DNA from: PGYT01 sp963675055
GTDB lineage: Bacteria; Bacteroidota; Ignavibacteria; Ignavibacteriales; Melioribacteraceae
Assembly: GCA_963675055.2 (NCBI GenBank)
Contig: CAXXJE010000002.1
Coordinates: 1,488,001-1,552,000, forward strand
Direction of reading: 5' to 3'
Length of the DNA: 64,000 bases
The notes under the pieces are model-generated. The model made no database searches, was not told where the DNA came from, and was given only the letters and a program-made list of their open reading frames with translations. Within the stretch, counting starts at the first letter, position 1, and each line of letters begins with the position of its first letter. Made by a program: the position numbers and the translations under genes. Positions 32,566 through 42,092 of this stretch are shown piece by piece.

Positions 32566-33465
32566 ATGTCCGATAATTTCTTGAATAAAACAACTAAAGT
32601 TAAGATCTGGATTCTTGCAAGCCGCCCCAAAACCTTGCCGGCTGCATTAGTTCCTGTGGCAATTGGAAGCGCCATGGCGTTGAATGATGATAAATTTAAA
32701 CCTGTCGCTGCTTTGGTTGCTCTAATTTGTTCTTTCCTGATTCAAATTGCTACCAACTTCGTAAATGATTTGTATGATTACCTTGCAGGTACAGATAAAA
32801 AAGAGCGTGTTGGACCTGCCCGTGTTTTAGTAAACGGACTTATCAGCGTACGTGAAATGAGGCGAGGCATTGTTGTTACATTCGGACTTGCATTCATCCT
32901 TGGAATGTATCTTGTCTATATCAGCAGCTGGATTACATTCGTTATAGGGATTGTATCAATACTGGCAGGAATCGCTTACACAGCCGGTCCGTTTCCGCTT
33001 GCTTATAAAGGACTCGGCGATGTATTCGTATTTCTCTTCTTCGGATTCGTCGGGACAATAGGAACATATTATGTTCAGTCGTTAACGGTGACTCAGTTCG
33101 TTGTGTGGGCGTCAGTACCCGTTGGAGCACTGATCACCAATATACTCGTTATTAATAATTACCGCGATATAGATGAGGATAAATCAGCCGGCAAAATAAC
33201 TCTCGCTGTAAGAATAGGAAGAACATTAACACGGGTGCAATACGTGTTGTTTATATTCATTTCATATTCCGTACCCATAGTGGCTTACATTACTTACAAA
33301 CAAAGCTGGCTTATCTTTCTTCCGTATCTTACAATTCCGATGGCTGTAAAACTTATAAGTATGATATACAAATTTACCGGTCCGGAATTGAATAAAACTC
33401 TCGAGTTAACGGCAAAACTATCCGCAATTTACGGTCTATTGTTCGCAATCGGCATCTTATCATGA
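32566..33465 (+). CDS. menA: 1,4-dihydroxy-2-naphthoate polyprenyltransferase
   Basis: MenA attaches the isoprenoid tail to DHNA in the membrane, releasing CO2. The 299-residue protein has about eight or nine membrane helices and the two UbiA-type Asp-rich motifs: NDLYDYLAGTD (about 66-76) and NNYRDIDEDKSAGK (about 195-208). It begins 3 nt after menB and its stop overlaps the menC start (ATGA). Confidence 0.95.
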   Translation: MSDNFLNKTTKVKIWILASRPKTLPAALVPVAIGSAMALNDDKFKPVAALVALICSFLIQIATNFVNDLYDYLAGTDKKERVGPARVLVNGLISVREMRRGIVVTFGLAFILGMYLVYISSWITFVIGIVSILAGIAYTAGPFPLAYKGLGDVFVFLFFGFVGTIGTYYVQSLTVTQFVVWASVPVGALITNILVINNYRDIDEDKSAGKITLAVRIGRTLTRVQYVLFIFISYSVPIVAYITYKQSWLIFLPYLTIPMAVKLISMIYKFTGPELNKTLELTAKLSAIYGLLFAIGILS

Positions 33466-34499
33466 TTATGAAGAATATTAAATATCAGAAATACTCTGGT
33501 ATGATGACGCGCTCGGTGCGAACCAGCAGGAGAACAACAAGAAGCAAACCCGGAATTATTTTAAGACTTGAAAATACTGATGGGAAAATTGGATTCGGTG
33601 AGGCTGCACCTCTTAAAGGCTACAGTAATGAAGGTCTTGATGATGTAGAGGAAGCCCTGGAAAAACTTGTTGTCGGCTCCGGTAATAAAATTAACATTGC
33701 TGATTTTATTAACGAAGGTGTGTTTAATAATGTCCCTTCCTTGCTGTTTGGTATTGAACAGGCGGTTTGGAATATTAAACGGCAGGATGAAAATACTGCC
33801 GGACTGAAGGGGAAACTTATTCCGGTAAATTATATGATAGGTTCAACAGAACTGGATGAAACTGTTGAAGCTGTTTCAATGGTACACGTCCTGGGCTGGA
33901 AAACAGTTAAACTAAAACTTGGTGTGAAACCGTTTGATGTTGAGATACAGACTATTGAGAAAATTCAGGCTTTGTTCCCGGATTTAAAACTCAGATTCGA
34001 TATGAACGGAGCCTGGAGTTATACTGAAGCAGTTCGATGTATTAAACTTCTTTCAGAATTTAACGTCGAGTTTATTGAACAACCGGTTGAAGGACTTAAG
34101 CCGCTTATTGAATTAGCAAGGGAAGTCCCAATACCTGTTGCACCGGATGAATCTCTGGTATCATTCGATAAAGCTTTAAGCGCGATTACTGATCCCGGAA
34201 TTGAATTTATCGTTGTAAAACCAATGAAATTCGGATTCGCCAATAGCATTAAGTTAATTGAGACTGCAAAAAAATACGGCAAGAAGATTATTCTAACAAC
34301 ATTGTTTGAAAGTGCGGTCGGTCTCAGTGCGCTTACTTATCTGGCATCTCTCATAAACCATCAATCTGCTCACGGAATCTTTAATTATCTTGCTGTTGAT
34401 AAGTTTAATCAAATTCCGGATTTAAAAGTTATTGATGGAACTCTTTCCAGTGACTACGCTTTCACAGATTTTAAAATATTAGATCAACTATTCGGGTAG
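33462..34499 (+). CDS. menC: o-Succinylbenzoate synthase
   Basis: MenC dehydrates SHCHC to o-succinylbenzoate. It is an enolase-superfamily protein of 345 residues with the second-domain barrel ends visible: TVKLKLG (catalytic Lys, KxK), RFDMNGAWS (Asp metal ligand), FIEQPV (Glu), VAPDES (Asp) and FIVVKPMKFG (second catalytic Lys). The order menC after menA differs from the pathway order but overlap by ATGA shows one operon. ATG at 33468 is an alternative start. Confidence 0.93.
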   Translation: MIMKNIKYQKYSGMMTRSVRTSRRTTRSKPGIILRLENTDGKIGFGEAAPLKGYSNEGLDDVEEALEKLVVGSGNKINIADFINEGVFNNVPSLLFGIEQAVWNIKRQDENTAGLKGKLIPVNYMIGSTELDETVEAVSMVHVLGWKTVKLKLGVKPFDVEIQTIEKIQALFPDLKLRFDMNGAWSYTEAVRCIKLLSEFNVEFIEQPVEGLKPLIELAREVPIPVAPDESLVSFDKALSAITDPGIEFIVVKPMKFGFANSIKLIETAKKYGKKIILTTLFESAVGLSALTYLASLINHQSAHGIFNYLAVDKFNQIPDLKVIDGTLSSDYAFTDFKILDQLFG

Positions 34500-34504
34500 T
34501 CTGT

Positions 34505-35950
34505 ATGATCACTGATTTAGACTGGCTGGAATATCAATCCTCACAAATTGGCAATAAGACAGCAATTATTTCCGACGAATCGGTTTTGACTTATTCGAAT
34601 TTAAATGAGATTGTTAAAAGTGCAGCCGGAAAATTTATGAAAGCCGGTTTAAGCACGAGACAATATGTCCCCATTATCTCCGGTCACAACGTAGATTTCA
34701 TAATCGCGGTATATGCTCTCTGGCGAATAGGAGCCGTTCCGGTTCCAATCTCCACAAGGTTGAATAAACGAGAAATTGATGATATTGTCGGATCACTGAG
34801 CGCCAGCTTCTGTATTGCTGATAATACCGGAGGATACTCGAACAGCAATCTAAGATTTATTTCAACAGAGCAAGCCGGGCATAAACACTCTGTCGATTCC
34901 GGATCATTTGAATTCAGTATTGATAATGAAGCACTTGTTCTTTTCACTTCGGGGTCAACGGGGAAGCCTAAAGGAGTTGTACTGACTTTTCATAGTCTGT
35001 ATCACAGCTTTCGGGGAATTTTCGAATTTGATAATTACAAAACTGATGATAGAATTCTGGCAAGTCTTCCGCTTTACCACATTGGTGGATTTTCCACAAT
35101 TACAAGAGCCTTACTATCGGGTGCTCAGCTGATATTGCCGGAGGGCATAGATTATTTAAGTACTGCCGGTGCTATGAGCAAATATAATCCGACAATAGTT
35201 TCACTTGTGCCTACTAATCTTGATAGAATGCTTCAAGCTGATCTTCTTCCCAACAAGTCATTGCGTTCACTGTATCTCGGTGGTGGCGAGAGTTCTAATC
35301 AGCTGGTAAGCGATGCGATTGATAAAGGGTATCCGGTTATAAAAGTTTATGGATCTACCGAAACCTGCTCTATGGTTAGTGCTGTCAAAGTTTCAGATTC
35401 TTCGGAATACGGTTCGTCCGGCAGGGAGTTGAGAGGTTGTGAGATCAGCATAGACTCTAATTCTAAGAAGGGCGTACAAAAATATAGTGAAGGGGAAATT
35501 GTTGTCTCGTCCAAAAGTCTGTTTAAATATTATTTTAATAACAGCAGTCTGACGGAATCAGTGCTACGAAACGGTTTGTATTATACAGGTGACTATGGTT
35601 ACCTTGACTCAGCCGGATTGCTTTATGTGTTGTCCCGGCGAACTGATTTAATTGTCTCCGGTGGAGAGAATATTAGTCCGGCAGAAGTGGAAGCTGCCTT
35701 GTTACAAATTGATGGATTGACTGATTGTTATGTGACTGGCATTAAAGATAAAGAATGGGGACAGGCCGTTATTGCGTTTATTGTGAAGAACGATATAAAT
35801 ACTCCGGATGATAGCGCGATTATTAAAGAGCTTGGAAATCAAATTGCATCTTATAAAATCCCAAAGCGTTTTATCGCATTAAACGAAATACCCCGAAACA
35901 GTATGGGCAAAATCCGTCGGGATGAATTAATCAATATCATGAGCGGCTAG
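34505..35950 (+). CDS. menE: o-Succinylbenzoate-CoA ligase
   Basis: MenE activates o-succinylbenzoate with ATP and CoA. The 481-residue protein belongs to the ANL superfamily: P-loop LFTSGSTGKPKGVVLT (about 146-161), SLPLYHIGGF, KVYGSTETC (about 281-289), YTGDYGYLD, the hinge SRRTDLIVSGGENI and the C-terminal catalytic Lys in RNSMGKIRR. It ends the operon and overlaps the convergent thioesterase gene by 14 bases. Confidence 0.95.
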   Translation: MITDLDWLEYQSSQIGNKTAIISDESVLTYSNLNEIVKSAAGKFMKAGLSTRQYVPIISGHNVDFIIAVYALWRIGAVPVPISTRLNKREIDDIVGSLSASFCIADNTGGYSNSNLRFISTEQAGHKHSVDSGSFEFSIDNEALVLFTSGSTGKPKGVVLTFHSLYHSFRGIFEFDNYKTDDRILASLPLYHIGGFSTITRALLSGAQLILPEGIDYLSTAGAMSKYNPTIVSLVPTNLDRMLQADLLPNKSLRSLYLGGGESSNQLVSDAIDKGYPVIKVYGSTETCSMVSAVKVSDSSEYGSSGRELRGCEISIDSNSKKGVQKYSEGEIVVSSKSLFKYYFNNSSLTESVLRNGLYYTGDYGYLDSAGLLYVLSRRTDLIVSGGENISPAEVEAALLQIDGLTDCYVTGIKDKEWGQAVIAFIVKNDINTPDDSAIIKELGNQIASYKIPKRFIALNEIPRNSMGKIRRDELINIMSG

Positions 35951-36338
35951 TTTGCAGATGATCCCGCAACTCCTCGGGAAGAGTTGTTTTTTTACCATCT
36001 GATTTATCTATAACCACATGCACTGTTTTTACAGAGGCTTTTATTTTATCATCCTCACCGACAAAGGAGTAAGCTAACGAAAATGAGGTGTTGCCGGTTC
36101 GTTCGACGGACAGGTTTACTTTAATTGATTCATGAAGTATGAGGGGTTCATGATATTCAGCTTCGGATTTAATTATTGGAATTGCAAGCCGATCATTATT
36201 AAAATAGTCCCTTCTGAAGTCAGCCAGTTCCATAAACTCTTCGTACGCACGATGTGCTATATCGAATACGGCGGCGAAATATATTACTCCGCCCGGGTCG
36301 CATTCGGAAAACGTCACTTTATAATTGTAAGTATACAT
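35937..36338 (-). CDS. Hotdog-fold acyl-CoA thioesterase, candidate DHNA-CoA hydrolase
   Basis: The 133-residue protein has the 4-hydroxybenzoyl-CoA thioesterase opening: VTFSECDPGGVIYFAAVFDIAHRAYEEF, with the Asp of the DxxG/N motif (Asp14) and the active helix. Menaquinone synthesis needs release of DHNA from DHNA-CoA before MenA, and the gene abuts and overlaps menE, so I infer it does this step (MenI role). It is on the opposite strand, so it has its own promoter, and its 3' end is antisense to the menE end. Confidence 0.85.
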   Translation of the reverse strand: MYTYNYKVTFSECDPGGVIYFAAVFDIAHRAYEEFMELADFRRDYFNNDRLAIPIIKSEAEYHEPLILHESIKVNLSVERTGNTSFSLAYSFVGEDDKIKASVKTVHVVIDKSDGKKTTLPEELRDHLQTSRS

Positions 36339-36439
36339 GAGTCAGTCTATTTTATTTTAATTTTCGTATTAATATAATTCTTTTTACATACTTATTATTT
36401 ATTGAATTTAATAGTTTAGCGGATAAAATATACGGTTGT

Positions 36440-37762
36440 ATGAATATGGTGTTTCGTTATTTCATAGTGTTTCTTCTTCTGGGTTCTGTTTTGTCTGCTC
36501 AATCCGTCGAAATAAAACGGGAATATTACCCGGATGGCAAGCTTAAAAGTATGGGTGAGTTCGTTAATGGCGTAAAGAACGGCGAGTATAAAGAGTACTA
36601 TAAGAATGGTCGGGTATGGAAAGAATGGGTCTTTGATGATGGAAAGGAAGTGGGGATATCAACATGGTATTTCGATGATGGTACTCTAAGTATGGAATGG
36701 CATTATGAGAACGGCAAACTTGAAGGTGACTCGAAATGGTATTATGAGACCGGGGAACTTTGGTCTGAGCCGCACTATTCAAACGGGAAGCAGAATGGAT
36801 TCACTAAGACATACTACAAATCAGGCGCACTTCAGGGAATCTGGAATTACGTTGATGGAGAACTTAACGGCATTTCCAAGATTTTTTTTGAGCAAGGCGG
36901 ATTGGAAGTGGAGCGTTATTATGTAAACGGAAAGCTGAACGGCATTACCAAAGTTTACTTTGATTTCGGAGATGTCGCTCTCGAAGCCAGTTATAAGGAC
37001 GACAAGCTTGACGGCATATCATATCTTTATTACCCGGATGGCAGTATTAAAGTTATTGATACATATAATCACGGGCAGGTCGTTAAAAGAATTAAATATG
37101 AATACGGCAGCAAAGTTGAAAAAGTAATACAGAATTTTAATGAATATTACCCCAATGGCTATTTAAAAGCCGAAGTGAATTTCTTGGAGGGTTTAAAAGA
37201 CGGGGAGAACAATACTTATTTCGATAACGGATTTTTGGAATCTTCAGTTTATTACAATAATGGTATTCCCGACAGTACTTGTTATTATTACCATAGAAAC
37301 GGGACTGTTGCTGAAATAATAGACTACAGCATGGGAATTCTTAACGGATCCCGAAAGGTGTACAATAATACCGGGATACTTGTTGGGGATTATAATTATT
37401 CCGCTAATGAGTTTGAAGGTGATGTCAGGCTGTTTTTCAGTAATGGTATCAGGAAAGCGGAGAAGTATTATATCTCCGGGAAACTTGAAGGTATGGTTTA
37501 TCACTACTACCCCGATGGAGAATTAAAAGCAAAGGAAAATTATTCCGATGGGAAAAAGGAGGGTATTGCCACTTTATATTTTGAGAATGGTGAAACTTCC
37601 GATTATCTGGTTTATAAAAACAATCTTCTGGACGGCAAAATCTATTCATACTTTGCAAACGGTTTATTAAAGAGAGAAGCCGAATATACTGATGGTGTAT
37701 TGATTAGTGAGACTTTATATGATGAGGATGGAATTCCAATGAATTCACTAAGTTACAAGTGA
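36440..37762 (+). CDS. Secreted MORN_2-repeat (YwqK-like) protein
   Basis: A 440-residue protein with a signal peptide (FRYFIVFLLLGSVLSAQS) and then about 18 tandem repeats of roughly 22 residues with the pattern YYxxGxLxxxxxYxxGxxxG (for example YYPDGKLKSMGEFVNG, YYKNGRVWKEWVFDDG, YYYPDGELKAKENYSDG). These MORN_2 repeats form long beta-hairpin ribbons. Members are often annotated YwqK-family antitoxins, but here the whole protein is exported and no toxin gene is adjacent, so a structural or binding role on the cell surface is more likely. Confidence 0.85.
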   Translation: MNMVFRYFIVFLLLGSVLSAQSVEIKREYYPDGKLKSMGEFVNGVKNGEYKEYYKNGRVWKEWVFDDGKEVGISTWYFDDGTLSMEWHYENGKLEGDSKWYYETGELWSEPHYSNGKQNGFTKTYYKSGALQGIWNYVDGELNGISKIFFEQGGLEVERYYVNGKLNGITKVYFDFGDVALEASYKDDKLDGISYLYYPDGSIKVIDTYNHGQVVKRIKYEYGSKVEKVIQNFNEYYPNGYLKAEVNFLEGLKDGENNTYFDNGFLESSVYYNNGIPDSTCYYYHRNGTVAEIIDYSMGILNGSRKVYNNTGILVGDYNYSANEFEGDVRLFFSNGIRKAEKYYISGKLEGMVYHYYPDGELKAKENYSDGKKEGIATLYFENGETSDYLVYKNNLLDGKIYSYFANGLLKREAEYTDGVLISETLYDEDGIPMNSLSYK

Positions 37763-37764
37763 TC

Positions 37765-38643
37765 CTATTGCTCCAGGTAGGCTTTCAATGTAGAATATAT
37801 TTTCTCAACCGGCATTTCTTCACCTGTCCACAGCTCATAAGATTTTGCACCTTGTTCTACAAGCATCCTTAAACCGTTTACAGTTGTTGCTCCCTGTGCT
37901 TCTGCAATTTCAAGAAACTTGGTTTTAACCGGATTATAAACCACATCAAAAACAATTTGATCTTTATGAAACGACTGCTGAATTGCTGTCGCGCTGTCAT
38001 CTATGTCCGGACTCATTCCAATTGTTGATGAGTTTATGATCAATTTGGACCTACTGAATATATCAACAAGATCCGGCGGTACAAGTTCGTAAGTCTTAAA
38101 TTTCTCGAACAGCATTTTGGCCGAGAAATAATCTTTCAGCGACTCAGCTTTTTGAACCGTACGGTTTATGATATTAATCTGGCTAATTTTAAAGTATCTG
38201 ATAAGAGAATATATCACGCTTCTGGCTGCACCGCCAGAACCTATAACCGTAACTTCGGTATCATTCAATTCGTCTTTGAATTCGTTAAGTGTCGCCCTGA
38301 TACCATTGACGTCAGTGTTATAGCCATGAAGCGTCCCATTCTCATTTACAACGGTGTTTACTGCTCCTATTACCCCGGCTTCCTCTGATACGTCAGTCAG
38401 GTATTCCGAAATTTTTTCCTTGAGAGGAACAGTTATATTGAATCCTTTAATGTTCAAGGCTTTCATGCCTCTGATTGCATCTTTTAATCCGGAAGCAGGT
38501 ACATCGAAGGGCAGATAGATATAATTTAGTTTGCCCAGTTCAAATGACAGATTATGCATCAAGGGCGAGATCGAGTGCTTGATGGGATGTCCCAGAACAC
38601 CGATTATTTTTGTATTGTGGTTGAATCTATTATACAGTTGCAT
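37765..38643 (-). CDS. aroE: Shikimate dehydrogenase
   Basis: AroE reduces 3-dehydroshikimate with NADPH on the way to chorismate, the precursor used by the men operon. The 292-residue protein has GHPIKHSISPLMHN (17-30) for substrate binding, the catalytic Lys in FNITVPLKEKI, Asp in YNTDVNGI, the nucleotide loop VIGSGGAARSVIY (about 128-140) and INSSTIGM. It ends 3 bases from the convergent MORN gene end. Confidence 0.95.
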   Translation of the reverse strand: MQLYNRFNHNTKIIGVLGHPIKHSISPLMHNLSFELGKLNYIYLPFDVPASGLKDAIRGMKALNIKGFNITVPLKEKISEYLTDVSEEAGVIGAVNTVVNENGTLHGYNTDVNGIRATLNEFKDELNDTEVTVIGSGGAARSVIYSLIRYFKISQINIINRTVQKAESLKDYFSAKMLFEKFKTYELVPPDLVDIFSRSKLIINSSTIGMSPDIDDSATAIQQSFHKDQIVFDVVYNPVKTKFLEIAEAQGATTVNGLRMLVEQGAKSYELWTGEEMPVEKIYSTLKAYLEQ

Positions 38644-38670
38644 GTGGTACCAGATTAAGAGATTGCAAAA

Positions 38671-40089
38671 TTATTTTTCTTCGATGAGTCTGTTCAATAA
38701 TTTGGAAGACTTTGCTTCCGGGTAATCCTTGGCGAAAGCAGTTTTCATCGCCGGATCCAGGGCAAATGCAGACTTGAGATTTTCTATGGCTTCGTTTGTC
38801 TTACTTAGCAGGAATTCAACTTTAGCTTTACCGTAATAAGCATTAGCATGTTCGGGTCTTAACTTTATACACTGATTATATGCATCAATACCATCCTGCC
38901 AGTTGCCGGAATCAATGTAAACTTCTGCAATTTTATACCACGACTCATAATCTTTAGGTTCAATTCTAAGAGCGCTTCTAAAACTGTTCAATGCATCAGG
39001 AAGTTTACCTGAAGAATATTCTGCTGAAGCCTTAGTTTTCCATATATCTATTGAATCCGGACTCTCTTTTAATACAGTATTAAAATCTGATATTGCTTCA
39101 TTATATTTGCCGAGTTCGGCTAAACAATAACCGCGCGCAGCAAAGGCTTCATAATATCGCTTGTCGAGGTTTATAGCGTTTGTATAACTTACCACAGCTT
39201 TGTAGTAATCCTTTAGATCTTCGTAAGTCTGACCTAAAGTGTACCAGATTACTTCGTCGTTAGGGTCCAATTCCGAAGCTTGTCTGACAGCTTTTAACGC
39301 ATCATTTAGTCTGCCCAGATTAGCGTACGAAACTCCAAGGTTGAACCACGCGCTGGAAAAATCTTCTTTAACGGCAATTGAAAGTTCGAATGTATTTGCA
39401 GCCTGTTCAAAATTCCCGCTTCTAATTAACACAATACCTTTGTTGTAAAGTGCTGTTGAACTATAAGGCTCGAACTCCAGAAACTTGTCGTATGCCTGAA
39501 GGGCTTCGTCAAATTTATCAATTGTCTCGTAACAGTAACCCAGTTCATACCATGCGTCGCTATAATCTTCATCCACCTGAACAGCCTTACTGAAAAACTC
39601 AACCGCTTCAGGAATTCTATCCTGTTTCTCATATAAGAGTCCCAGACTGTAAAGCGCTTCCTCATTAGTCGGCTCCAGGTCAATAACCGTAGTTAAAGAC
39701 TCAACAGCTTCTTCAACATAACCCAGATTATCTTCTGCAATGGATTTATTCAATAGTGATTCTACATCGTGTGGATTTAGAGACAGTGCTTTGGTGAAGC
39801 ATTTATCCGCTTCGTCGAATTCAAAACTATTATTGTGAAGTATTCCCTTTAACTGCCAGAACTCGGAATTATATGGTGTGATACTGATTATTGATTCGGT
39901 GATGGCGAAACCGTCATCGATCATATCATTGTCAATACATAGCTGAACGGTTTCTTCTATAAATTCAGCATTTGAAAAAACATCCCCTTTCTCCAGCATT
40001 TCCTTGCAAGTCTCAACTCTTTTCCTAATTTCCTGATCGTCGGGAAACACAGAATCATCGTCGCCTAAAAATCTATCAAAAAATTCCAT
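38671..40089 (-). CDS. Tetratricopeptide-repeat protein
   Basis: The 472-residue cytoplasmic protein consists of an N-terminal acidic segment (FLGDDDSVFPDDQEIRKR) and about 12 TPR units of 34 residues (examples AWFNLGVSYANLGRLNDALK, AWYELGYCYETIDKFDEALQ). There is no signal peptide or enzymatic domain. TPR arrays act as protein-binding scaffolds. It lies upstream of aroE on the same strand with a 27-nt gap, and the two may share a transcript. Confidence 0.88.
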   Translation of the reverse strand: MEFFDRFLGDDDSVFPDDQEIRKRVETCKEMLEKGDVFSNAEFIEETVQLCIDNDMIDDGFAITESIISITPYNSEFWQLKGILHNNSFEFDEADKCFTKALSLNPHDVESLLNKSIAEDNLGYVEEAVESLTTVIDLEPTNEEALYSLGLLYEKQDRIPEAVEFFSKAVQVDEDYSDAWYELGYCYETIDKFDEALQAYDKFLEFEPYSSTALYNKGIVLIRSGNFEQAANTFELSIAVKEDFSSAWFNLGVSYANLGRLNDALKAVRQASELDPNDEVIWYTLGQTYEDLKDYYKAVVSYTNAINLDKRYYEAFAARGYCLAELGKYNEAISDFNTVLKESPDSIDIWKTKASAEYSSGKLPDALNSFRSALRIEPKDYESWYKIAEVYIDSGNWQDGIDAYNQCIKLRPEHANAYYGKAKVEFLLSKTNEAIENLKSAFALDPAMKTAFAKDYPEAKSSKLLNRLIEEK

Positions 40090-40195
40090 TCATATGCCTA
40101 TTAATTTGGATGAAAATCTATGACTATCACTTTTTAAAATCAAGTTGATTTTAAGGCGAGAAGTTTTCTATTGATAATTTAAATAAAAATTTTGG

Positions 40196-41362
40196 TCAGG
40201 AATCTTTAAGTCCGTTAACCATATCAAGCGAATAAGTGACAAGAGTTTGCCCAAACTCTTTAAGATATGCATTTTTAATGCTTTCTGCAATTAAATCTGC
40301 TTTATCGGCTTCAACTATATTATAGGTGCTTTCAATTGGTGAACAACTGATCATTTTGGACGAAATAACACCATCCATATCTTTGGCTTTGGAGGCAAGA
40401 AAATCGAGTTTCTCCGATCCGATTTCATATTCGTTTCTAAGGCTTTGGTGAGAGTCATAAACGGTATTTCTAAAACCATCAATATCCTTAGTCTTAATCT
40501 GTTTCAAAGCTTCTTCAACTCTAATTCTTTCTGAAACGTTATACAGTACACGTGAATAAATCCTGCGCGGAATCATATGGATATGTTTTTCAAGAAAATC
40601 GAGATTTACATCTCTAAGATTCTTTATTCCCCAGATGTAAAGCCGTAAACCGTCCACCCCAACTTTACATTCGGAAATTCTTTCATTACACGTATCTTTA
40701 ATATCCTCAATAATCTTATCAGTATCGCAGATTATTAATTTGTATTTGTTTGTGCTCAATGGAAGTGTTTTTGAGGCTCCACTGCGAATATCAAAAAAAG
40801 ACAGTGAATTACTGCTTCCATTTTGAACGGTATTATGATGGGCTATATTAGATATTTTACCGATTGATTCTAATTCGCCCAATCTTGAGAATGCTGCGAT
40901 ATCACTATCGGAAAGATTGAGTTTAAGTGCTTTGTCTAATGCTGTCAGGAATGCAACATGATGGGCCGTTACGCCGCCTAATCCAATTGCAGCAGGAATA
41001 TTTGAATTAATCAGACAATTGAAACCGGATTTTATAATTTGCTCTTCTTCAAGAATTTTAAGCACTGGTCCGAATGAAACCTGTCCGCATTGAATTTTAC
41101 TGTCAGGAAACTGTTCGAAGGATAGACTGTATGAAAGTCCGCAGTCACTGAACATGATATTTATAATGTCATCATCTCTTTTATTAATAGCAGCTACAGC
41201 ATACCTGTCAAGAGAAGTTGAGAGTATAATTCCGTCGTTATAATGAGTATGGTCACCTAAAATTATTAAACTGGCAGGGACTGCGATAGTTGTGAGGTCG
41301 TCAGTCGATTCGAAGGCTTCCGTGAAAGATGCTTTGGTTAATTCAATAAGTTCCTGTTTCAT
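40196..41362 (-). CDS. Degenerate galactokinase-like GHMP protein
   Basis: The 388-residue protein aligns along its length with galactokinases (ILGDHTHYNDG at 34-44 for the family's LIGEHTDYN; KISNIAHHNTVQNGSSN at 169-185 in place of the MDQ region; SFFDIRSG at 188-195 for the DCRS region). Key positions are changed: the Arg of APGRVNLIGEH is Ser31, sugar-binding Glu/Asp are Asp37 and His40, the ATP-loop GLSSSAS reads IGLGGVTAH (126-134), and the MDQ Asp is missing. It is probably a sugar- or nucleotide-binding pseudoenzyme, or acts on a different substrate. Confidence 0.75.
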   Translation of the reverse strand: MKQELIELTKASFTEAFESTDDLTTIAVPASLIILGDHTHYNDGIILSTSLDRYAVAAINKRDDDIINIMFSDCGLSYSLSFEQFPDSKIQCGQVSFGPVLKILEEEQIIKSGFNCLINSNIPAAIGLGGVTAHHVAFLTALDKALKLNLSDSDIAAFSRLGELESIGKISNIAHHNTVQNGSSNSLSFFDIRSGASKTLPLSTNKYKLIICDTDKIIEDIKDTCNERISECKVGVDGLRLYIWGIKNLRDVNLDFLEKHIHMIPRRIYSRVLYNVSERIRVEEALKQIKTKDIDGFRNTVYDSHQSLRNEYEIGSEKLDFLASKAKDMDGVISSKMISCSPIESTYNIVEADKADLIAESIKNAYLKEFGQTLVTYSLDMVNGLKDS

Positions 41363-41419
41363 ATTTACCGGTTATTGTTTCTATTAAGGTTCTTTTGTCT
41401 TATTAAGGCATCAAAAAAC

Positions 41420-41442
41420 ATTCGTCAGATATCGGGACGAAT
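41420..41442. promoter_or_regulatory. Inverted repeat upstream of the TRAP genes
   Basis: ATTCGTC (41420-41426) and GACGAAT (41436-41442) form a perfect inverted repeat with a 9-nt spacer in the gap between the divergent galactokinase-like gene and dctQ. It may be an operator; no T tract follows. Confidence 0.4.
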
Positions 41443-41552
41443 GAAAAAATATTCCTTTTTTAAAAAATAACTAATTCCGAATTTATTATCTAATTAAATA
41501 TATTAATGAGATTAAAAGCCAAAATAACTATTTTAATAGAATTAGTAATTTT

Positions 41553-42089
41553 TTGAATTATTCAATTTTGAGAATATTATTTAAAATAAGTTCGTTTATA
41601 GATTCCGCAGTTGAAAAGTCCGGCAGATATATATCCTGGCTAACTACAATACTCGTCCTTCTTGTCTGCTACGATGTCGCTGCCAGATATTTGTTTAAAT
41701 ATTCGATTGTTGCCGTTCAGGAACTTGAATGGCATATTTTCGCGGCCTTATTTCTTCTCGGTGCATCGTACACCCTGAAAAAGGATCAACATGTTCGGGT
41801 AGATCTGTTCTATTCGAAATTCTCAGAAAAGCAGAAAGCAATTGTTAACCTTGCCGGAACGGTTTTATTCCTTATCCCGTTTTGTCTTATAATAATTATC
41901 TTCTCAAAAAATTTTGTTGTGAACTCATTTTTGATGGGAGAATCCTCCCCCGATCCGGGAGGACTTCCAGCAAGATATATTATTAAAGCTGTGTTACCGT
42001 TGTCATTTTTCATCCTGCTATTCCAGGGTATTTCGCTTCTTCTTAAATCTGTTATAACTTTATTTAATAATAATCCGGATTCAAACTAG
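41553..42089 (+). CDS. dctQ: TRAP transporter small permease DctQ
   Basis: The 178-residue protein has four membrane helices and the DctQ signature around EWHIFAALFLLGASYTLKKDQHVRVDLFY (about 60-88). It is the small membrane subunit of a tripartite ATP-independent periplasmic transporter. The start is probably TTG at 41553 with a poor ribosome site, so it may lie further downstream. dctM follows 3 nt after the stop. Confidence 0.9.
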   Translation: MNYSILRILFKISSFIDSAVEKSGRYISWLTTILVLLVCYDVAARYLFKYSIVAVQELEWHIFAALFLLGASYTLKKDQHVRVDLFYSKFSEKQKAIVNLAGTVLFLIPFCLIIIIFSKNFVVNSFLMGESSPDPGGLPARYIIKAVLPLSFFILLFQGISLLLKSVITLFNNNPDSN

Positions 42090-42092
42090 TTT

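Noticed and set aside
35937..35950. menE/thioesterase overlap as a sign of a frameshift
   Set aside because: Both proteins end in normal family C-termini, so the 14-bp convergent overlap is genuine.
36440..37762. MORN_2 protein as the antitoxin of a toxin-antitoxin pair
   Set aside because: It carries a signal peptide and no toxin-like gene is adjacent.
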